Shown here in pieces: positions 35,954 through 45,012 of a stretch of DNA of 64,000 bases. Below the pieces are notes generated by a model, which saw nothing but the letters and a program-made list of their open reading frames with translations, searched no databases and was not told where the DNA came from. The DNA comes from ZC4RG30 sp963812195 (GTDB lineage Bacteria > Pseudomonadota > Gammaproteobacteria > Steroidobacterales > Steroidobacteraceae): contig CAWEUI010000015.1 of assembly GCA_963812195.1 (NCBI GenBank), positions 62,001-126,000 on the forward strand, read 5' to 3'. Within the stretch, counting starts at the first letter, position 1. Each line of letters opens with the position of its first letter. Position numbers and translations under genes: made by a program.

Positions 35954-36846
35954 CGGTGTGCGTCGCCCGACAATGCTTCAAAGCCCGCAATCACGTCGAA
36001 CAGCTCCTCGTCGATGCTGCCCTGGCGTACGCGCTGGAGGCTACCGCGCAGCTGTTCCAGCAGGGTGTCGATGTTCTGGTCGGCGCGCTGCATGGCAGCC
36101 AGACGGCTGGCGTTCTCGCTGGCCAGCGATTCAGCGCAGGCGTGAAACAGCGAGATGAACAGGTACTCGCGGATCAGGGCGCGCAAGGTCGCCATGTGGT
36201 TTCCCAGCACCTGCGGTGGATAGCGGGTGGGCCAGGCCCGCGCGGCGAGCCCTTGCCGCCATTTCTCGTCCAGGGGGAGCAGGCGTTCGGTGACCGGCTC
36301 AAAGCCCGCCTCGGCACCCGTGTGGTTGTAGAAGAGCAGCAGCTCGGCTGCGTCCGCGGCAGTGACGCCCGCTTCGCACTCCAGCAGGATGCGCCCCACC
36401 AGCGGAGCGACTGCATTGACGGAGCCGGGAACATTGAACAGCCCGGCCGGGGTTCGCGCGGCGTCGGCCAGTTGCGCGTGCACGCGCTCGCCGACGGCCC
36501 AGATCACCACCTTGCCGGTCCGGTCTGCCAGGGCTTGCAACGCATGTTCGGCCACGACTTCATTGAAGCGGCCCACCAGGCCCTGGTCCGAACCGAACAC
36601 GACCGCCACGGTCATCGCCGCGCCGGATCGCGCGGCGGCCGCGGCGCCCTGTGCGCCCGCTTCACCGAGCCGGAAGCACGCCCCCAGGCCGAGATTCACG
36701 GTCTGCAGATACTGCGCCAATGCGCGCGTGGACTGCTCGTACTGGCTGATATTGCCGGCGGCGAGCGCCTTCATCGTACGTACCACGGATTGCAGGTCCG
36801 CGGCACCGTCGAGCTTGCGGCGCAGACTTGCCGCGGCGTCGCTCAT
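35950..36846 (-). CDS. atpG: N-type ATPase gamma subunit
   Basis: ATG 36846 overlaps the atpA stop (ATGA); 298 residues. The first helix (LRRKLDGAADLQSVVRTMKALAAGNISQYE) and the last helix (SENASRLAAMQRADQNIDTLLEQL) form the coiled-coil shaft, while FGSDQGLVGRFNEVVAEHAL is the conserved Rossmann-like core. Length and divergence fit N-ATPase gamma rather than the housekeeping F-ATPase. It ends in a GTGA overlap with the histidine phosphatase. Confidence 0.9.
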   Translation of the reverse strand: MSDAAASLRRKLDGAADLQSVVRTMKALAAGNISQYEQSTRALAQYLQTVNLGLGACFRLGEAGAQGAAAAARSGAAMTVAVVFGSDQGLVGRFNEVVAEHALQALADRTGKVVIWAVGERVHAQLADAARTPAGLFNVPGSVNAVAPLVGRILLECEAGVTAADAAELLLFYNHTGAEAGFEPVTERLLPLDEKWRQGLAARAWPTRYPPQVLGNHMATLRALIREYLFISLFHACAESLASENASRLAAMQRADQNIDTLLEQLRGSLQRVRQGSIDEELFDVIAGFEALSGDAHR

Positions 36847-38369
36847 GGCTGCATGCCGGCCAGTGCGCGGCGGGCGATTTCCAGGATCGCATCGCGATCG
36901 GCATCGCTGAGCGTCGCGGCAGTATCCAGCCGCGCCCTGACGGCCTCCGGAATCGTCGCAGCGGCATCGACGACGGCGCGCATGGCCACCGCAATCCGCC
37001 CCATGGGCACGGGGTCGAACAGGCCGGCCGTCAGGGCCAGCAACATGGCGATCTGACCGGGCATGGATACCGGCGCGAACTCGGTCTGCTTCAGGCACGC
37101 GCGGATGCGTTGTCCGTGGGTAATCACCTTGCGCGTATCCTCGTCCAGGCGCGCCCCGAAGCGCGCGAAGGTTTCCAGTTCCTCGAACTGCGCATAGGCG
37201 AGCTTCAGGTCGCCGGTAACCGTGCGATAGGGTGCACGCTGCGCCTTGCCGCCGACGCGAGACACCGACTTGCCCACATCCACCGCCGGCAGCACGCCGA
37301 GTTCGAACAGCGAGGGGGAGAGGTAGATCTGCCCGTCGGTGATGGAGATCAGATTGGTGGGAATGTAGGCCGAGATGTCCTGCGCCTCGGTTTCGATGAT
37401 GGGCAGGGCGGTCAGCGAACCGCCGCCAAGCCCGCTTCGCAGGTGCGTGGCGCGTTCCAGCAGCCGCGCGTGCAGATAGAAGATGTCTCCGGGGAACGCC
37501 TCCCGCCCGGGCGGCCGGCGCAGCAGCAACGACAGCTCGCGATAGGCGCGGGCGTGATGCGTGAGATCATCGTACACCACCAGCACGTCGCGGCCGGCTT
37601 CCATGAAGTGTTCCGCGATGCTGGTCGCCGCGTACGGGGCGACGTAGGCCAGGCCGGGCGGCTCATTGCCCTCGGTGACCACCACGACGGTGTATTCCAG
37701 TGCCCCGTGCTCGCGCAGTGCGGCGACCACCCTGGCCACGCCGGAGGCGCGCTGACCGATGGCGCAGTACACGCACAACACGTTCTTGCCGCGCTGGTTC
37801 AGGATGGTATCGAGTGCGATGGCGGTCTTGCCGGTCTGCCGGTCGCCGACGATCAGCTCGCGCTGGCCGCGCCCGATCGGGATCAGCGCATCGATCACCT
37901 TGATACCGGACTGCAGCGGAACCGTCACCGGCGCGCGATCCATGATGGGCGGAGCAGGGCGTTCCATGGGCAGCCGCGATTCGGTCAGCACTGGTCCCTT
38001 GCCGTCGAGCGCCTGCCCCAACGGATTGATGATGCGTCCGATCAGGGCGTCGCCGACCGGCACATCCATGACATGGCCACGACGCTCCACCTCGTCGCCG
38101 GCCTGCAGCTGCCAGTAGTCGCCCAGCAGCACCACGCCGACCTCGTCTTCATCGACGTTGAAGGCGATGCCGAACACCTCGCCGGGAAACTTCAGTACCT
38201 CGTCGAAGCCCACGCCTGGCAGGCCGGTGACGGTGGCGATGCCGGTGGCGACACTGGTGACCGTGCCCACTTCGCGCGGCGCCAGTCGCGGCGTGAACGC
38301 CTCGCGCGCCTTGCCCATGCCGGCAAAGGCACCGTCGAAGACCTGCTGCAGACCGGGCTCGGTGCTCAA
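36843..38369 (-). CDS. atpA: N-type ATPase alpha subunit
   Basis: A 508-residue alpha subunit. The P-loop GDRQTGKTAIALDTI lies near residue 170; LAPREVGTVTSVATGIATVTGLPGV starts the beta-barrel domain, and SSLFELGVLPAVDVGKSVSRVGGKAQ-like sequence is in the C-terminal half. The apparent start is TTG 38369, whose TTGA overlaps the atpF stop. That unusual codon is supported by the N-terminal residues matching N-ATPase alpha proteins. It forms the non-catalytic hexamer sites with the beta subunit. Confidence 0.93.
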   Translation of the reverse strand: MSTEPGLQQVFDGAFAGMGKAREAFTPRLAPREVGTVTSVATGIATVTGLPGVGFDEVLKFPGEVFGIAFNVDEDEVGVVLLGDYWQLQAGDEVERRGHVMDVPVGDALIGRIINPLGQALDGKGPVLTESRLPMERPAPPIMDRAPVTVPLQSGIKVIDALIPIGRGQRELIVGDRQTGKTAIALDTILNQRGKNVLCVYCAIGQRASGVARVVAALREHGALEYTVVVVTEGNEPPGLAYVAPYAATSIAEHFMEAGRDVLVVYDDLTHHARAYRELSLLLRRPPGREAFPGDIFYLHARLLERATHLRSGLGGGSLTALPIIETEAQDISAYIPTNLISITDGQIYLSPSLFELGVLPAVDVGKSVSRVGGKAQRAPYRTVTGDLKLAYAQFEELETFARFGARLDEDTRKVITHGQRIRACLKQTEFAPVSMPGQIAMLLALTAGLFDPVPMGRIAVAMRAVVDAAATIPEAVRARLDTAATLSDADRDAILEIARRALAGMQP

Positions 38370-39130
38370 GCCGGCGTGCCCTTCAGGGTTTCATCCACGG
38401 CCTGCTGAAGTGAATCCAGATAGGCCGCGATGCTCCACGCCAGCTTTCTGCCGCTGATGGTCAGTTCGATGCCGCCTACCAGATCCGCAGTGGTCTCGAA
38501 GCGCAGCGGCACGTCCGCCGACAGGGCGACATTCACCGTGTTGCGCAGGTTGTCCCGCTGCGGCCCGGAAAGCTCAAGCGCGCTGCGCACCAGCGCCGGT
38601 TCCCTGCTGGATGCCGCGGCGCCGGCGAGCTCTGCCTTCGTCCCGGCGTCCAGCGCGCGCAGCCTGTCAGCGAATGCCTCCACCATGCGCTGCTCCAGAT
38701 CGGCACCGGCCAGGTCGGTGAGCGCGCGGCGGGCAATGGCGAACACTTCCTGTGTCGCGCGGCGGCGCAGGGTCTGGTTCAGGTTGCGCGCATCGGCGCT
38801 CAACGCCGTCTGGCGCCTGGCGCTCAGTGCGTCCGCGGCCTGGCGCGCCGCCTCGAGCAGGCGCTGCCCTTCGGCACGCGCGTCGGTGGTGGCCTTGGCA
38901 AGCAGCGCGCCGCGCTGCTGTTCGAGTTCCTCGTTCCGGTGCTGGAACTCCACCTTCTCCTGTTCCGCCTGTTTGCGCTTCGAATCCGCGGCGGCGAGTT
39001 CGTCGGCAATGCGCTTCTCGCGCGCGTCGATGGCGGCCAGGATCGGCTGGTAGAGAAAGCGCTTCAGCAACCACGCCAGGATGAGGAAATTCAGTGCCTG
39101 CGCGCCGACGGTGAACCAGTCAATGAGCAT
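38366..39130 (-). CDS. atpF: N-type ATPase b subunit (long form)
   Basis: A 254-residue protein with one N-terminal membrane helix (FTVGAQALNFLILAWLLKRFL) followed by a long charged helix (ELAAADSKRKQAEQEKVEFQ...). The length is about 100 residues above a standard b subunit. Long b subunits go with the missing delta gene in N-ATPase operons, and the C-terminal section may replace delta; that is inference. Separated from atpE by 3 bases. Confidence 0.9.
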   Translation of the reverse strand: MLIDWFTVGAQALNFLILAWLLKRFLYQPILAAIDAREKRIADELAAADSKRKQAEQEKVEFQHRNEELEQQRGALLAKATTDARAEGQRLLEAARQAADALSARRQTALSADARNLNQTLRRRATQEVFAIARRALTDLAGADLEQRMVEAFADRLRALDAGTKAELAGAAASSREPALVRSALELSGPQRDNLRNTVNVALSADVPLRFETTADLVGGIELTISGRKLAWSIAAYLDSLQQAVDETLKGTPA

Positions 39131-39133
39131 GGA

Positions 39134-39415
39134 TCACTTTCCCGCAACCTGCGCGATGGCATGGTTCCAGAACGGGTTGGCGAAGATCAGGATCATGGAC
39201 ACCACGAAGCAGTAGATCGCGGTCGACTCGATCATGGCGAGGCCCACGAACAGGGTGCGGGTGATGGTGGCGGAGGCGTCGGGTTGCTGGGCCAGTGAAC
39301 CCAGGGCGGCGGCCACGGCCCGGCCTTCGGCCAGTGCCGGGCCCATCGTGCCGAAGCCGGTGGTGAAGCCGGCGATGGTGATGGATATCACCGCGATGAT
39401 GGTCATGCTGTCCAT
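39134..39415 (-). CDS. atpE: N-type ATPase c subunit (rotor ring)
   Basis: A 93-residue hairpin of two membrane helices. Helix 2 reads AMIESTAIYCFVV, carrying the ion-binding Glu63 followed by Ser64, Thr65 and Tyr68. In the Na+-translocating I. tartaricus ring the matching ligands are E65, S66, T67 and Y70. In helix 1, Pro26 and Glu30 (MGPALAEGRAV) align with P28 and Q32. So the helix 2 ligand set is of sodium type, but with Glu in place of the helix 1 Gln. Whether it moves Na+ or H+ cannot be settled from the sequence. Confidence 0.93.
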   Translation of the reverse strand: MDSMTIIAVISITIAGFTTGFGTMGPALAEGRAVAAALGSLAQQPDASATITRTLFVGLAMIESTAIYCFVVSMILIFANPFWNHAIAQVAGK

Positions 39416-39418
39416 GGT

Positions 39419-40111
39419 CTATTCCTTAGTTGCCGTGGTGGCCGGTGAGGTGGCTTGCGTGGCGGCGGCGATGTACACCGTCGCCAGTACGAAGAAGATG
39501 TAGGCCTGCACCATGCCGGTGAGCAGGCCGAGTGCCGTCATGACGATCGGAAAGATGAACGGCGTGATGGTGAGCAGGATGGCGATGATCATCGCCCCGC
39601 TCATCATGTTGCCGAACAGGCGCACCGCCAGCGCCAGGGTGCGCGACAGTTCGCTGATGATGTTGAACGGCAGCATGATGATGGTGGGCTTCACGTAGGA
39701 GCGCAGGTAGCCACCGAACCCCTCGTTCCTGATGCCGAAGAAGGGCACCGCCACGAACACGCACAGGGCCAGCGCGGTGGTCGTGGACAGCGAGGCGGTC
39801 GGCGGCTGGAACCCCGGAATGACCGTGCACAGCGCGGACGCGGCAACGAACAGGAACAGCGTGCCCAGGAAGGCGAGATAGCGGCGCGGGTTGCGCACGC
39901 CGACTTCCCCGATCTGCTTCTCGATCATGGTCACGACGAGCTCAAGCAGGTTCTGCCAGCGCGAGCGATGCAGCCCGCTCGACAGGCGGCGGGAAATCAG
40001 CAGTGAACCCACCGTGAGTACCAGCATCAGCGCCCAGGTGAACACGATGGTGGCGTTGAGCTTCAGGAAGCCGTGCTGCCAGAAGATCATGCCGTCCGGG
40101 CTAAGGTGCAT
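39419..40111 (-). CDS. atpB: N-type ATPase a subunit
   Basis: ATG 40111 (MHLSPDGMIFWQHGFLKL) gives 230 residues and overlaps the atpR end by 11 bases. Five or six hydrophobic helices are visible. The essential stator Arg is in TLALAVRLFGNMMSGAMII, which faces the c-ring glutamate. ETMVTMIEKQIGEVG-like and LFVAASALCTVIPGFQPP segments match N-ATPase a subunits. The gap to atpE is 3 bases. Confidence 0.92.
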   Translation of the reverse strand: MHLSPDGMIFWQHGFLKLNATIVFTWALMLVLTVGSLLISRRLSSGLHRSRWQNLLELVVTMIEKQIGEVGVRNPRRYLAFLGTLFLFVAASALCTVIPGFQPPTASLSTTTALALCVFVAVPFFGIRNEGFGGYLRSYVKPTIIMLPFNIISELSRTLALAVRLFGNMMSGAMIIAILLTITPFIFPIVMTALGLLTGMVQAYIFFVLATVYIAAATQATSPATTATKE

Positions 40112-40388
40112 GGGTGGCCTCCGGCGGTCGCGCGATCCGCTGCATGAGCAGCCGCGCCGCGATGAAACCGCACAGGCACAGGAGCAGCCGTTGCCAATGC
40201 CCGTTTCCCACCAGGTAGAAACCTGCCAGGGTGACGGCCGTGCGCAGCAGCAGGCTGCCAAGGAACCACAACGCCGGCCGGTCCCGGGTCAACGCGCGAC
40301 GCACCGTCCACCACAGGCCGCCGAAGAAGAATGCGCCGAGCAGCACGCCCGTGGCCAGTGCCAGCGCCAGGTGCAGGGCCTCAGTCAT
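40101..40388 (-). CDS. atpR: N-type ATPase subunit AtpR
   Basis: A 95-residue protein with three hydrophobic segments (about residues 5-27, 40-62, 65-85). It starts MTEALHLALALATGVLLGAF and has WFLGSLLLRTAVTLAGFYLV in the middle. Its place between atpQ and atpB, its size and its topology identify it as AtpR, a subunit found only in N-ATPase operons, thought to aid membrane assembly or c-ring formation. It overlaps atpQ by 8 bases. Confidence 0.85.
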   Translation of the reverse strand: MTEALHLALALATGVLLGAFFFGGLWWTVRRALTRDRPALWFLGSLLLRTAVTLAGFYLVGNGHWQRLLLCLCGFIAARLLMQRIARPPEATHAP

Positions 40389-40716
40389 CGTGATCTTCCT
40401 GTTCGTCCCGGATGGCCTTGTTCTCCTTGTCTACCCAGTGCCACGCATTGAGGCAGCCCAGCGTGAGTCCGGCCATCAACAGCGCCAGTGTCCAGGAGTG
40501 ACGCCCGGCATGACGATGATCCAGCCAGAGGCCGAGGGCCGCGCCCAGCAATGTCGGTACCGACACCGACCAGCCGATCAGTCCCATCATGCCCAGGCCG
40601 AGCCATACGCCGGCGGTGGGGTTACGGCGCGCCCTGAGTTTGCGCGCGGCCTTGGCTCCGACCTGTGCGCCGAGCGTCGGCTCGCCTGGCGCGGGATTGC
40701 GTGGCTCGTCACTCAT
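40381..40716 (-). CDS. atpQ: N-type ATPase subunit AtpQ (AtpI-like)
   Basis: ATG 40716 (MSDEPRNPAPGEPTLG) overlaps the atpC end by 8 bases; 111 residues. A basic cytoplasmic N-terminus (KAARKLRARRN) precedes two membrane helices (GVWLGLGMMGLIGWSVSVPT and SWTLALLMAGLTLGCLNAWH), as in AtpI proteins that help assemble the rotor ring. The position fixes it as AtpQ of the atpDCQRBEFAG order. Confidence 0.87.
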   Translation of the reverse strand: MSDEPRNPAPGEPTLGAQVGAKAARKLRARRNPTAGVWLGLGMMGLIGWSVSVPTLLGAALGLWLDHRHAGRHSWTLALLMAGLTLGCLNAWHWVDKENKAIRDEQEDHDD

Positions 40717-41098
40717 GCTCGAACGCCGCCATGCGCCGCAGCACTCCCGTCTCCAGTCGTGCCATGACGATGCGCACACGCTGCTCGTCCTCGTCCAGCG
40801 CCAGAAAGTCCTGTTCCACCGCGGCACGCAGTTGTGCCAGATCCTTGCCCGCGATGGCGCGCCGCACGGACACCCGGACATGCTGCGCGGTCTTCACCAG
40901 CACGCCTTCATCGATGGCCAGAAACACTTCGCCGTCGGCTTCGGTGGACCAGGTGAGTATTCCCGGCGCCAGGGCCGCGACGCAATCCAGCCGGTGCGGC
41001 AGGATGCCGAACGATCCCTCGCGCGTCTCGGCCACGATGCGCGTTACGCCGGTGCTGCTGGTAAAGACGCGGTACGGGACCAGCACCTCAAGCGTCAT
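40709..41098 (-). CDS. atpC: N-type ATPase epsilon subunit
   Basis: ATG 41098 (MTLEVLVPYRVFTSSTG) overlaps the atpD stop by 11 bases; 129 residues. The beta-sandwich part is seen in VAETREGSFGILPHRLDCVAAL, a strong epsilon signature, followed by a C-terminal helical pair (ALDEDEQRVRIVMARLETGVL). It joins gamma at the foot of the central stalk. Confidence 0.9.
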   Translation of the reverse strand: MTLEVLVPYRVFTSSTGVTRIVAETREGSFGILPHRLDCVAALAPGILTWSTEADGEVFLAIDEGVLVKTAQHVRVSVRRAIAGKDLAQLRAAVEQDFLALDEDEQRVRIVMARLETGVLRRMAAFEHE

Positions 41099-42536
41099 GT
41101 GCGCCGACGGCATCCTGGCTCTCCTTCTTCTCTGCTGCCGCGGGCCGGGCCTTGGCCTTCGCCTCGTCGATCCTGCCGATCATGTAGAAGGCGCTCTCGG
41201 GCAGTTCCGCCAGTTCGTCGCGCAGGATGCTCTCGCAGCCGTCCAGTGCGTCGGCGAGGCTGACCAGCCGGCCCGGCATGCCGGTGAACTGCTCGGTGGT
41301 GAAGAAAGGCTGGGTCAGGAAGCGCTCCAGCCGGCGCGCGCGATTGACCACTTTGCGATCTTCCGGGGACAGCTGCTCCAGGCCGAGCATGGCGATGATG
41401 TCCTTCAGCGCCGCGTACTGCGCCAGCGTCCTGCGCACCTCCTGCGCCAGGGTGTAGTGCCGCTCGCCGACGATTCCGGGCGTGGCCATCTTGGAGTTGG
41501 ATTGCAGCGGATCGATGGCCGGATACAGCCCTTCGCTGGCGCGCTTGCGCGACAGCACGATGGACGCCGAGAGATGCGAGAAGGTATGCACGGCTGCCGG
41601 ATCGGTGAAATCATCGGCCGGCACGTACACCGCCTGGATGGAGGTGATGGCGCCGGTATCGGTGTTGGCGATGCGCTCCTCCAGCCGCGACAGCTCGGTG
41701 CCCATGGTCGGCTGATAGCCCAGGCGCGAGGGCATCTGGCCCATCAGCCCGGAGACCTCCATGCCGGCCTGGATGAAGCGGAAGATGTTGTCGATGAGCA
41801 GCAGCACGTCGCGGTGCTCGTCGTCGCGGAAATATTCGGCCATGGTCAGTGCGGCCTGGCCGACCCGAAAGCGGCTGCCGGGCGGCTCGTTCATCTGGCC
41901 GAACACCATGACCATGTTGGGCAGCACGCCGGCGCTCTTCATGTCGCGGTACAGCTCTTCGCCTTCCCGGCAGCGCTCGCCGATGCCGCAGAAGATGCTG
42001 ACCCCGGCCTGGGTGCCGATCATGTTGTGGATCATTTCGGTGAGCAGCACCGTCTTGCCGACCCCCGCGCCGCCGAACAGGCCGGCCTTGCCGCCGCGCT
42101 CCAGCGGCAGCAGCACGTCGATCAGCTTGATGCCGGTCTCGAACACCTCCGAGTGGGTGGAGCGCCGCGCCAGCGGCGGCGGCGCCTGATGCACCGAACG
42201 CCATTGCACGTCGCGAGAGCGCCGGGCCGTGGTCGATGGTGTTGCCGAACACGTCGAACATGCGCGCCAGCACGCCCTTGCCGACCGGTGCCTGCAGGGG
42301 TGCGCCGGTGTCCCGCACCACGCGTGCCGCGGGCCAGACCCTGCGTGGCCGTCAGCGCGATGCCGCGCACATGGTGCGCGTCGCGCTGCGCCAGCACCTC
42401 GATGATGATCTGCTGGTGCGCGCCGGCGCGCAGCACGGAGTTGATCGGCAGGCAGGTGGTGATCGAAGCGCACATCCACCACGCTGCCGCGCACCGCGAC
42501 GACCACGCCCTGGTTCGGTGCGGCTTCAGTGTCCAG
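41088..42536 (-). pseudogene. atpD: N-type ATPase beta subunit (three compensating frameshifts)
   Basis: The C-terminal 350 residues are a perfect catalytic beta subunit: P-loop GLFGGAGVGKTVLLTEMIH, VFGQMNEPPGSRFRVGQAALTM, LLLIDNIFRFIQAG and MPSRLGYQPTMGTELSRLEER. In the N-terminal domain three extra bases (near 42445, 42325 and 42215) throw the frame out and back: the intended sequence runs PINSVLRAGAHQQIIIEVL, then VRDTGAPLQAPVGKGVLARM, then DVQWRSVHQAPPPL. The three insertions sum to zero, so an open frame persists through about 75 wrong residues. No ATG is visible at the start; CTG 42536 or an indel-hidden codon may serve. Sequence error is my preferred explanation. Confidence 0.85.
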
Positions 42537-44899
42537 GGGAGCTCCAGCGCCAGTTGCGGATCTCGGGCATGTCCTGGCCGTTCGCATCGATGTACTGGCG
42601 GTGCTCGATCAGCTTGCGCTCGAGCTGCTGCTTCAGCCGGGCGCCCGCGTCGCCGGTCTGCGGCAGGCGGTCGATGGTGTCCATCGCCAGGTGGAAGCGG
42701 TCCAGGTCGTTCAGCACGGTCATGTCGAACGGCGTGGTGATGGTGCCTTCCTCCTTGTAGCCGCGGACGTGGAGGTTGTGGTGATTGGTGCGACGATAGG
42801 TGAGGCGGTGAATCAGCCACGGGTAGGCATGGAAGGCGAAGATCACCGGTTTGTCGGTGGTGAACAGCGCGTCGAAATCCGCCTCGCTCAAGCCATGCGG
42901 GTGCTCTGATTGCGGCTGCAGTTTCATCAGGTCGACGACGTTGACAACACGGATCTTCAGTTCCGGCAATGCCTCGCGCAGGATCGACACCGCCGCGAGC
43001 GTCTCCAGCGTGGGCACGTCGCCGCAGCAGGCCATCACCACGTCCGGCGCGCCGCCATGCCCGGTGCCGGCCCAGTCCCAGATGCCGGCGCCGGCGGCGC
43101 AGTGACGCGCGGCGGCGTCCATCGGCAGCCACTGGGGTGCCGGATGCTTGCCGGCGACCACGACGTTGACGTAGTTGCGGCTGCGCAGGCAATGGTCCAT
43201 CACCGACAGCAGGCAGTTGGCGTCCGGCGGCAGGTAGACCCGCACCACCTCGGCCTTCTTGTTCACCACGTGATCGATGAAGCCGGGGTCCTGGTGCGTG
43301 AAGCCGTTGTGATCCTGGCGCCAGACATGCGAGGTCAGCAGGTAGTTCAGCGAGGCGATGGGTTTGCGCCACGGCAGTTTGCGGGTCACCTTCAGCCACT
43401 TGGCGTGCTGGTTGAACATCGAATCGATGATGTGGATGAACGCCTCATAGCAGTTGAACAGCCCGTGCCGGCCGGTGAGCAGGTAGCCTTCCAGCCAGCC
43501 CTCGCTCTGGTGTTCGCTGAGCATGGAATCCAGCACCCGTCCCGTCGGCGCGAGGAACTCGTCGCCGGCAATCGTGGCGCCATCCCATTGCCGCGGCGTG
43601 GCCTCGAACACGGCGCCCAACCGGTTGGACAGCGTCTCGTCCGGCGCAACGATCCGGAAGTTGCGCTGCGCCTCGTTCAGGCGGATCACGTCGCGCAGGA
43701 AGGGTGCCAGCACCGATGTGTCGCCGCCTCCCGGCGCGCCCGGTTGCGGCACGTCCTGCGCATAGGTGCGGAAATCCGGCAGTTGCAGATCACGCAGCAG
43801 CAGGCCGCCATTGGCGTGCGGGTTGGCGCCCATGCGGCGCGTGCCGGTGGGGGCGAGCGCCGCCAGTTCCGGCAGCAGCCGCCCGCGCTCGTCGAACAGT
43901 TCCTGCGGGCGGTAGCTGCGCAGCCACTCCTCGATGAGCTGCAGATGGGCCGGATGCGCCGCGGGGTCGGAAATCGGCACCTGATGCGCGCGGAACGTGC
44001 CCTCGATCTGCAGGCCGTCGACGGCCTTCGGCCCGGTCCAGCCCTTGGGCGAGGCCAGCACGATCATCGGCCAGCGCGGGCGGTCCGTCTTGCCGTGGGC
44101 GCGGGCATCGCGCTGGATGCGGTGGATCTGTTCGATGGCCAGATCCAGCGTGGTGGCCATCGTCTCGTGCATCAGCGCCGGGTCGTGGCCCTCGACGAAG
44201 TGCGGCGCCCAGCCGTAGCCCTCCAGCAGGCGCCGCAGCTCGTCGCGGGAAATGCGCGCCAGCACGGTGGGGTTGGAGATCTTGTAGCCGTTCAGGTGCA
44301 GGATCGGCAGCACCGCGCCGTCGGTGGCGGCATTCAGGAACTTGTTGGAATGCCAGGCGGTGGCCAGCGGGCCGGTCTCGGCTTCGCCGTCACCGACCAC
44401 ACAGGCGACGATGAGTCCGGGATTGTCGAACACCGCACCGAAGGAGTGGCTCAGCGAGTAGCCAAGCTCGCCGCCTTCATGGATTGACCCGGGACACTCC
44501 GGTGAAGCGTGGCTGGGAATGCCACCCGGAAACGAGAACTGGCGGAACAATTTCCGCAGGCCCGCCTCGTCCTGGGCTGATGTGCGGATAGACTTCGCTG
44601 TAAGTGCCTTCGAGATAGGTGTTGCCCACGACGGCGGGTCCGCCATGCCCCGGACCGGATACGTAGATCATGTCCAGATCGTACTTTTTGATGACCCGGT
44701 TCAGGTGCACGTAGATGAAATTCTGTCCGGGCGTCGTGCCCCAGTGCCCCAGCAGCATGTGCTTGATATCGCTCAGCGCGAGCGGACGCCTGAGCAATGG
44801 ATTGTCGAACAGATAGATCTGGCCCACCGACAGGTAGTTGGCGGCGCGCCAGTAGGCGTCCATCTTCTGCAGCAGGTTCTGGTCCAGCGTGGAAGTCAT
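42526..44899 (-). CDS. xfp: Phosphoketolase (xylulose-5-P/fructose-6-P) (one frameshift)
   Basis: ATG 44899 (MTSTLDQNLLQKMDAYWR) begins a thiamine-diphosphate enzyme that splits xylulose 5-phosphate or fructose 6-phosphate with phosphate to acetyl phosphate. Motifs are ANYLSVGQIYLFDNPLL, DMIYVSGPGHGGPAVVGNTYLEGTYSE, EGGELGYSLSHSFGAVFDNP, CVVGDGEAETGPLATAWHSN and ANGGLLLRDLQLPDF. One extra C near 44565 (HIS then QDEAGLRKLFRQFSFPGG) breaks the frame; repaired length is about 790 residues, the normal size. Its end runs into atpD within about 10 bases. No acetate kinase or phosphotransacetylase is in the window. Confidence 0.92.
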
Positions 44900-45012
44900 G
44901 GTTTCATTCCTTGTCTCATCGTACCTCCAACTGCTTCGCGCGGGCGCGCGATGATCAGCTTCCGGGAAATCAGGCCCACCAGCGTCGTGTCGTGGTCATC
45001 ATTAACGAGGCG

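Noticed and set aside
42122..43399. A 425-codon minus-strand frame spanning the xfp/atpD junction
   Set aside because: Its only real portion is a piece of the frameshifted atpD N-terminus; the rest is out-of-frame phosphoketolase.
42910..44487. A 525-codon plus-strand frame
   Set aside because: Antisense to phosphoketolase, which has all its thiamine-enzyme motifs on the minus strand.
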